From Bacteriovoracaceae bacterium (GTDB taxonomy: Bacteria > Bdellovibrionota > UBA1018): a stretch of DNA of 39,613 nucleotides. Position 1 is the stretch's first letter. Every line of letters starts with the position of its first letter. The DNA is taken from positions 1 through 39,613 of the forward strand of contig CANHSO010000005.1 in the NCBI GenBank assembly GCA_947463705.1, given 5' to 3'. The notes beneath the pieces are model-generated. The model was not told the DNA's origin, did not search any database, and was given only the letters and a program-made list of their open reading frames with translations. The translations under genes were made by a program, and so were the position numbers. Below are positions 34,787-39,613 of the stretch, one piece after another.

Positions 34787-35347
34787 TCAGCTCCTTTTTC
34801 TCAAATCAGCCACCTGGCTACCTGAAATTTCAACCTGTTTTGGATGAGATTGAAACATGTCCAACATGAGTAAACTCACACCGATACAAATCGCCGAGTC
34901 AGCAACATTAAACGCTGGAAAATGGTAGCCTCCGTGCCAATGAAAATCCAAGAAATCCACGACAAACCCCAAGGAAAGGCGATCCATTAAATTTCCAATG
35001 GCTCCGGCAATCACCAAAGATAAGGCAGAAGACATCTTGAGATCCCGGTCTGGGAGTTTTCTAAAGACCCAGGCGATGGAAATCAGTGCGACCATTGGGA
35101 CAATTATAAAGAATGGAGTCCGGAAAGAGGGATGAGCATCAGCCAAGAAGCCAAAAGCCGCTCCCCGATTTTGAATATAGGTGAGATCGAAAAAATCAGA
35201 AATCACTGAAAGGGACGAACCCAAGGTAAACTTCTCCAAAATGAGAGCCTTAGTGTACTGATCCAGTAAAATGACAATGACTGTTAAAATTCCGAGAATC
35301 TTATACTTTAATTTGAACACCTTCCGGAGGTTTGCGGCTAGACTCAT
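34787..35347 (-). CDS. lspA: Lipoprotein signal peptidase
   Basis: The 186-residue membrane aspartyl protease cleaves the signal peptide of diacylglyceryl-modified prolipoproteins. The catalytic Asp131 lies in GNLMDRLSLGFVVDF and Asp150 in FPAFNVADSAICIG. NRGAAFGF (60-67) and four hydrophobic helices complete the family picture. The ATG (35345-35347) has a purine-rich site upstream. It starts the run lspA-lgt-plsY-btuFCD and is divergent from the protoporphyrinogen oxidase gene. Confidence 0.95.
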   Translation of the reverse strand: MSLAANLRKVFKLKYKILGILTVIVILLDQYTKALILEKFTLGSSLSVISDFFDLTYIQNRGAAFGFLADAHPSFRTPFFIIVPMVALISIAWVFRKLPDRDLKMSSALSLVIAGAIGNLMDRLSLGFVVDFLDFHWHGGYHFPAFNVADSAICIGVSLLMLDMFQSHPKQVEISGSQVADLRKRS

Positions 35348-35456
35348 GGACCCTTCTCCCTCTTTTTTAGATTCAAGTATGGCACACTCCTAGGAAATCG
35401 GATAGGCTCACCTGCAACTTCCCTCAACTCAATTGAAGTCTTAGACGGTTTTTTTC

Positions 35457-36764
35457 ATGGTCGGTAATCTCAAGCCTCACTCACAAAAGGCAACTATCAT
35501 TGGCGGTGGCATTTCTGGTCTACTGGCCGGTTATTATCTCACCCGGTCGGGCTACCACGTTGAGATTTTCGAAGCCGGCCCTCGCTGGGGTGGACTCATT
35601 CGAACACGTAGCACCCCCCGAGGAATTGCCGAAGAAGCAGCCCATTCACTTTTAGTCACACCCGAAGTGAGTACACTTTTTCGAGAGCTCAACATCCCCC
35701 TTCTGGAGGTGACCCCATCATCAAAATCCAGGTGGATTGTCCGCAAGGGGAAAATGAGACGAATGCCTCTATCCCTTTTGGAAATCATCGGAGCATTTTT
35801 CAGAGCAGCCTTCGTGCGGTCCCAACCCAACGAAAAACTGACCTTAGCCCATTGGGCAGAGCGCCATTTGGGTAAACCCGCATTGAATTACTTAATTGAT
35901 CCTATGCTGAAGGGAATCTTTGGGGCATCTCCTCAAGAAATCCTAGTCACGCCTGCATTTCCTGCCTTGAGCATCCCACACGGTCGCACACTCCTCGGAC
36001 ATTTCATCCGGAGGTGGCTGGGTTTAGCGAGTCAAGTCACCGCTCAGCCAAAATCGAAAATGATGAGCCCGAGGGAGGGAATGGAATCTCTCGTCCATGG
36101 AATCGTAAGCTACTTGGAGAAGCAGCCCAATGCACACCTCCATCTCAATCACGCGATCGAAACCCTACCTCAGGCAGAAAACTTAATTCTCGCGGTTCCA
36201 CCTCAAAAAGCAGCCCAGCTCCTAGAAAGCGTCGATCCTAGATTAGCCGCAGCTCTGAGAGGACTCCAATGGAGTTCGCTCATCACGACCACCGTTTTTC
36301 TAGAAAAAATACGACTTCAGAAAATTCCCGATGGCGTAGGAGTTTTGATGCCTTCGAGTGAAAATCGAAAGTGCTTAGGAATTCTTTTCAACTCAAGCTC
36401 CTTCGATGGCCGCGTGATTGACCCAGAAAACTGGGTTTCATTAACAGTCATTTGCGGAAATGGCCCAAAAGAAGAGGCTTCTGATGAATCAGTTTTGAAA
36501 CAAATTCAGGACGAACTCGAAAACCTCTTCGGATGGAGTGGGCCCATCGAACACTATGCTATGACGCGCTGGCCCAAGGCGATCCCCATTTACAACCATC
36601 CACTTGTACAAGCACTTGCTCTCGCCCAAACTCAATGGTGCTCCCAGCCGGGCCAAATCCTAGTTGGTAATTATACCGGGGAAGTCAGCATCCGGGGAAT
36701 GATTCAATCCACAGCGGTGCGATTTGGCCACCCTAACAAGCTACTCTCAGTGGGATCTAAATGA
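35457..36764 (+). CDS. hemY: Protoporphyrinogen oxidase (HemY type)
   Basis: The 435-residue FAD enzyme oxidises protoporphyrinogen IX in haem synthesis. The FAD motif is ATIIGGGISGLLAGYYLTRSG, then VEIFEAGPRWGGLIRT. PMLKGIFGASPQEI matches the HemY substrate region and ILVGNYTGEVSIRGMI is the C-terminal flavin site. No signal peptide is present, so it faces the cytoplasm, probably membrane-associated. The ribosome site before ATG is weak. It is divergent from lspA. A related amine oxidase is the alternative. Confidence 0.87.
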   Translation: MVGNLKPHSQKATIIGGGISGLLAGYYLTRSGYHVEIFEAGPRWGGLIRTRSTPRGIAEEAAHSLLVTPEVSTLFRELNIPLLEVTPSSKSRWIVRKGKMRRMPLSLLEIIGAFFRAAFVRSQPNEKLTLAHWAERHLGKPALNYLIDPMLKGIFGASPQEILVTPAFPALSIPHGRTLLGHFIRRWLGLASQVTAQPKSKMMSPREGMESLVHGIVSYLEKQPNAHLHLNHAIETLPQAENLILAVPPQKAAQLLESVDPRLAAALRGLQWSSLITTTVFLEKIRLQKIPDGVGVLMPSSENRKCLGILFNSSSFDGRVIDPENWVSLTVICGNGPKEEASDESVLKQIQDELENLFGWSGPIEHYAMTRWPKAIPIYNHPLVQALALAQTQWCSQPGQILVGNYTGEVSIRGMIQSTAVRFGHPNKLLSVGSK

Positions 36765-36830
36765 CCCTGGGGTAATTCCGGGATCAAGGATCTATCGTTC
36801 TAAAATCGCTCACTCTTAGCTCCTAAAGCC

Positions 36831-36846
36831 CGGGGCGTGGATTGCA
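36831..36846 (+). promoter_or_regulatory. Weak sigma54-like promoter match
   Basis: CGGGGCG-TGGA-TTGCA fits the GG-N10-GC spacing of a -24/-12 promoter (GG 36832-36833, GC 36844-36845). The -24 box is imperfect: the consensus is TGGCACG. It shares the 12-mer GCGTGGATTGCA with the stronger match at 37030. It may be a degenerate copy or chance. Confidence 0.35.
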
Positions 36847-36862
36847 AAAACTCGATGGAGAT

Positions 36863-36878
36863 TGGCACGACACGCGCA
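36863..36878 (+). promoter_or_regulatory. Sigma54-type promoter, upstream of small membrane peptide
   Basis: TGGCACG at 36863-36869 is a perfect -24 element. It is followed after ACAC by GCGCA (36874-36878) with the required -12 GC and the exact GG-N10-GC spacing. The expected start is near 36889, about 25 bases before the ATG at 36914. A GGAG ribosome site lies between. The downstream order makes this the most plausible of the three matches. Confidence 0.6.
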
Positions 36879-36913
36879 AAATGAACGATGGATGTCAAAA
36901 ACGGAGAAGACTG

Positions 36914-37015
36914 ATGATAAAAAATCCAATTGTCTCGAGGCCCTTCATTCCAATCGTGCTCTTTTCTTTGACAATTATTTTTATCCTACTTCTGAACCAA
37001 CTTAGCCCTTACTAA
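36914..37015 (+). CDS. Small single-helix membrane peptide (33 residues)
   Basis: An ATG at 36914 with GGAG seven bases upstream encodes MIKNPIVSRPFIPIVLFSLT followed by IIFILLLNQLSPY and TAA. This is a short basic N-terminus and one hydrophobic helix. An in-frame ATG at 36881 would give 44 residues with a KRRR stretch but no ribosome site. The ORF lies just downstream of a good sigma54-like promoter. Small membrane proteins of this kind often modulate larger partners; the role here is unknown. Coding status is inferred from the ribosome site, hydrophobicity and promoter. Confidence 0.5.
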   Translation: MIKNPIVSRPFIPIVLFSLTIIFILLLNQLSPY

Positions 37016-37029
37016 CTTGAAAATGGCAG

Positions 37030-37045
37030 TGGCGCGTGGATTGCA
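37030..37045 (+). promoter_or_regulatory. Sigma54-type promoter next to lipoprotein start
   Basis: TGGCGCG-TGGA-TTGCA (37030-37045) has GG at 37031-37032 and GC at 37043-37044 with the exact N10 spacing, one mismatch from the -24 consensus and a perfect TTGCA -12 box. Transcription would begin near 37056, two bases before the ATG at 37058. Either the lipoprotein mRNA is leaderless or a later start (GTG 37076) is used. Confidence 0.55.
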
Positions 37046-37057
37046 CCGTGCGGGCGC

Positions 37058-38002
37058 ATGAAGGTTCAAAATCGGGTGAGTCTGGGGTTATTTTTGCTAA
37101 CACTTTTGACAGGTTGCGGGGCGGACAATTCTAACTCCCTTCCACTCGATGGAACCAGACGAGTCCCTCTGGGAAGCCGAGGAACCGACGCAGAAGGCAA
37201 TCAGGTGGTACTCCCAGTGATAGGTTCCGCCAGTTTTGGTAGCCAGTGTCCCCATGGTTATGTTGCGCCTCCCCAGCCCTCTCCGATCGAACTGGTGACT
37301 ACCAACACGTCACTCACGACTTTGGAATTAGGTGAGTCCCTGAGTCCCCTCGTCCTCCAAGTGGACTGCAAGAAAAACACAATCGACATCCGAGGTGTAA
37401 CTCGCACAGCCCCAGCAACCACTTGGGAATTTCCTCCCAGCGGCCTATTTGATTTCAATATCGAAGGGGGAATGATCCAAGTCAAAAATGATGGTGCAGG
37501 AAATCTCAATTGCAGTACGCCCTCCCTGGTCGAGATTCGAGGAAAAATAGACTGCAAAGAACCCGATTTTCCAGTAATTCGAGCTTATTTTTTTTGGAAT
37601 CTTGGGAGATCCATTCGAGATCTCAGCGCTTCGCCTCACCCTCAGTCTCAACCTGGATCACCCGGACCCTCACCCAGCGCCGTGCCCAGCGCCGTGCCGA
37701 GCACCACGCCATCCCCATCTCCCGCGCCCTTGCCAACTCCTGCCCCTAGCGCAACGACCTCTCCTAATCCAGCCGGGATTTCTCAGCCAACTCCCCCTGC
37801 ATCCCCACCTCCTCAACCAACTCCGACACTCCCGCCAGCTCCTGCCCCCACTAGAAACCCATTTGGATTCCATTTCCCATTCCCCTTCTTCAGAAGTCAA
37901 CTGAACGACGAGGCGAGCTCAGCACAGATCTCGTGCAAATTCTCAGAGGATTCCTATCTGCAAACTCCGCAACAAATTGAGATTAAACAGTGCGCAAACT
38001 AG
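37058..38002 (+). CDS. Proline-rich lipoprotein of unknown function
   Basis: The 314-residue product begins with a lipoprotein signal ending LLTGC, so Cys20 would be lipidated by Lgt/LspA. Residues 25-190 hold a globular region with Cys64, Cys104, Cys152 and Cys166, which may form disulfides. Residues 192-265 are a Pro/Ser/Thr/Ala linker, partly built from a 12-bp tandem repeat (CAGCGCCGTGCC at 37675 and 37687). The end has two more Cys (293, 312). I recognise no family. It converges on the DUF3443 gene; the two stop codons share CTAG at 37999-38002. Surface exposure is inferred. Confidence 0.68.
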   Translation: MKVQNRVSLGLFLLTLLTGCGADNSNSLPLDGTRRVPLGSRGTDAEGNQVVLPVIGSASFGSQCPHGYVAPPQPSPIELVTTNTSLTTLELGESLSPLVLQVDCKKNTIDIRGVTRTAPATTWEFPPSGLFDFNIEGGMIQVKNDGAGNLNCSTPSLVEIRGKIDCKEPDFPVIRAYFFWNLGRSIRDLSASPHPQSQPGSPGPSPSAVPSAVPSTTPSPSPAPLPTPAPSATTSPNPAGISQPTPPASPPPQPTPTLPPAPAPTRNPFGFHFPFPFFRSQLNDEASSAQISCKFSEDSYLQTPQQIEIKQCAN

Positions 38003-39378
38003 ATGCCCCAGAAAGGAGTAGCCGTTGCAGACTCATAAGTGTGGTAAATCGTCCGCCCCAGATAAAAGGGCAAACCAAAGTCCACTGTATTGAGCGATGC
38101 CCCATTCAACGGCGTAGAATCAGCACCCATGGCAAAGTTTGAGTAAACACCAGCAGAACTCGATTCACCACTATAGATCGAAATCGGATTCCCAATGCTT
38201 GCCGTGACATTGATAGTCGGAGATCCTTGATAGCCTTTCAGTGTAAACGTGAGGTCAACTGAGGTATTCGAGTTACCATTGGGGCAATAAACCCCAGAAA
38301 ACCCGGTGTCCCAGTTCGAACAATTACTCAAACTCCCCGAGGTTCCCTCCGGAGGAAAATGATAAAAAGTAGTTCCGCTGTCGATGAAAGCATCGTTATT
38401 CGCCCCATTCAGGATCGCGCTGATTTTGATCGTTTCTGGATCAACTGGCAGCTGGGTCACACTCCCATCGGGAGTGTTATTACTCTGGGTCCCCACTCCG
38501 AAAATCACATATCCAGTCGCTGACACTGCCCCAGAATATCCGACGCTCGGCAGCTGCACCACGATCCCATTCTTATTGACCGGCAGAAGAGAAACGGGAT
38601 TTTGGAGTTGGCTCCCCGTTGGCAAGGCAATTTCAGTGGTACTGCAGCTCGATGATGAGCTCAAACTCCCAGCGGAACAGGAGTAATAAAAACCTGGGTT
38701 CTCAGCAAGATTACTCAAAGTGCAACTACTCCCGCAATCCTGGGCATACATGCCGACGCCTAAAATACCATTATAACGTAGCTGACTCGGCCCAGTATCC
38801 AGAGTGACAGATGGTCCGAAACTATTACAAATAGTTTGCCCAACATAAGTGCCGTTCACCCGTCCGCCATAATACTCGTCAATGAGCTGAATCGGTGTTT
38901 GAACCCCTGACTCTCCGCCCATAAAGACAGTTGCACGAGCAAGAGGGCCCCAATTAGCCGTATAGTCACCGTAGGTAACGCACTCAGAAACGATCCTTCC
39001 CCCGTTGAGAACAGGAGTCAAACTATTCAGGAGATTTGAGTTCAGGACAGATCTAAATACGCGAAGGCCTATACTCCCCGTATCTAGTAAAAGCCCAGGG
39101 ATCACTTGGCAGGTCGAATCGCTCGAAGAACTTGCCGAAGGAGCGCAAATGGTGACGCTGACACAAGCTGCATTTGGCAAATCGGAGATGGCAGAGGGGA
39201 GACACTGGTCTCCATTGACTGTCACCTTCATATAATTGGTCCCTGAAGGCTCGGGAACTGAAGTACCATTGGTCAAACCCCTTAGTTTAGCGGGAAGCGA
39301 CTCTGAGGAGCTCCCACATCCTCCAAGGATCAGAGCAAGACCGCTGATGCTTAGACTAATCGATCTAGCGGATCTCAT
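37999..39378 (-). CDS. DUF3443 lipoprotein with pepsin-like aspartic motifs
   Basis: The 459-residue product has a lipobox LILGGC (Cys21). It fits the DUF3443 family: VTVCxP-like start, GLLLDTGSIGLRV (96-108), YNGILGVGM (202-210), NGIVVQLPSVGYSGAVSATG and DFGLPFYLGRTIY near the end. It carries two hydrophobic-hydrophobic-Asp-Thr/Ser-Gly motifs: Asp99 in LLLDTGS and Asp333 in AFIDSGTT, 234 residues apart. This is the layout of a bilobal pepsin-type aspartic peptidase. Many Cys suggest a secreted, disulfide-bonded protein. Its ATG overlaps the stop of the DUF2844-like gene, and GGTGAGG is the ribosome site. Peptidase activity is inference. Confidence 0.75.
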   Translation of the reverse strand: MRSARSISLSISGLALILGGCGSSSESLPAKLRGLTNGTSVPEPSGTNYMKVTVNGDQCLPSAISDLPNAACVSVTICAPSASSSSDSTCQVIPGLLLDTGSIGLRVFRSVLNSNLLNSLTPVLNGGRIVSECVTYGDYTANWGPLARATVFMGGESGVQTPIQLIDEYYGGRVNGTYVGQTICNSFGPSVTLDTGPSQLRYNGILGVGMYAQDCGSSCTLSNLAENPGFYYSCSAGSLSSSSSCSTTEIALPTGSQLQNPVSLLPVNKNGIVVQLPSVGYSGAVSATGYVIFGVGTQSNNTPDGSVTQLPVDPETIKISAILNGANNDAFIDSGTTFYHFPPEGTSGSLSNCSNWDTGFSGVYCPNGNSNTSVDLTFTLKGYQGSPTINVTASIGNPISIYSGESSSAGVYSNFAMGADSTPLNGASLNTVDFGLPFYLGRTIYHTYESATATPFWGI

Positions 39379-39613
39379 CGGGCCTCACCCCAGCCGGAAG
39401 CAATGAAGGGACATAAGCAGAACCCCTGAAACTTCGAAGATGACCACTCATCGAAATTCGAATGTTTTCAGATTGAAGACGCTGACTTCTAGGCCCATGG
39501 TGACCTCCGAACCTTCCTTGTTTCGCTAAACTCTCCTGGTAGCTCTGAAGAGACTTTTTAAACTCAGAATGATACCCACCCAGTAGAACGGATAAGTCAG
39601 GATGGTGCGGTCC
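39365..39613 (-). CDS. DUF2844-family protein, C-terminal part (5' end outside window)
   Basis: The frame is open from the window edge (39613) to TAG at 39365-39367, giving 82 residues. It contains GPHHPDLSVLLGGYHSEFKK near the start and SGHLRSFRGSAYVPSLLPAG, then VRPDEIR at the end. This matches the end of DUF2844 proteins. Genes of that family commonly sit just upstream of DUF3443 genes, as here. The final 14 bases overlap the start of the DUF3443 ORF, so the two are translationally coupled. The function of the pair is unknown; both are likely exported. Confidence 0.7.
   Translation of the reverse strand, partial: GPHHPDLSVLLGGYHSEFKKSLQSYQESLAKQGRFGGHHGPRSQRLQSENIRISMSGHLRSFRGSAYVPSLLPAGVRPDEIR

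Noticed and set aside
1-39613. CRISPR arrays, insertion sequences, prophage genes and rRNA
   Set aside because: No regularly spaced repeats, transposase-like ORFs, phage structural genes or rRNA signatures were seen.

Overview
This 39.6 kb window is a gene-dense bacterial chromosome segment of moderate GC content. It carries Gram-negative hallmarks: an LptF/G-type permease, a C-terminal-phenylalanine outer-membrane barrel candidate, several lipoproteins and the Lgt/LspA/LepB export-maturation enzymes. Sigma54-type promoters, a CFI-box protein, an Flp-like pilin and the gene mix suggest a Bdellovibrio/Oligoflexus-like or deltaproteobacterial lineage. That placement is inference; no rRNA is present. 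There is no prophage, insertion sequence or CRISPR array. Most of the window is core genome with small accessory insertions.

Layout. 1-5570: the 3' end of citrate synthase with a hairpin terminator, then minus-strand genes for a SAM methyltransferase, the RNA-binding protein Tex and the ABC-F ATPase Uup. 5660-6466: a compact nucleotidyltransferase/ribbon-helix-helix pair whose start codon lies inside a 36-bp perfect palindrome. 6477-8498: a single ORF fusing a membrane M48 (Ste24-type) metalloprotease to a phytochelatin-synthase-like cysteine peptidase domain. 8615-8705: tRNA-Ser(GCU). 8758-16196: an amine/amino-acid catabolism island with a saccharopine-dehydrogenase-family enzyme, two aldehyde dehydrogenases, an exported flavin amine oxidase, a frameshifted small membrane gene and a class III aminotransferase. 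16230-17746: a PAP2-like membrane protein, a TlpA-type thioredoxin and a divergent Flp-like pilin.

17769-24013 is a long minus-strand run reading lptF/G, def, fmt, rpe, hutH, hutI. lepB faces the other way and its 3' end overlaps a CFI-box protein by 174 nt in antisense. 24722-29757 is a second minus-strand run: dksA-like, galU, an exported unknown, priA, the CFI-box gene. An outer-membrane barrel candidate follows. 30597-35347 encodes lspA, lgt, plsY and a btuFCD-like uptake transporter in tightly overlapping order. 35457-36764 is a protoporphyrinogen oxidase.

The last 3 kb holds three sigma54-like promoter matches, a tiny membrane peptide and a proline-rich lipoprotein. Convergent to these is a DUF2844-DUF3443 pair; the DUF3443 member carries two pepsin-style Asp-Thr/Ser-Gly motifs.

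The points most worth a second look are the M48/phytochelatin-synthase fusion, the palindrome overlapping the start of the nucleotidyltransferase gene, the pepsin-like lipoprotein locus, the sigma54 promoter cluster, and the antisense-overprinted tail of the CFI-box protein.
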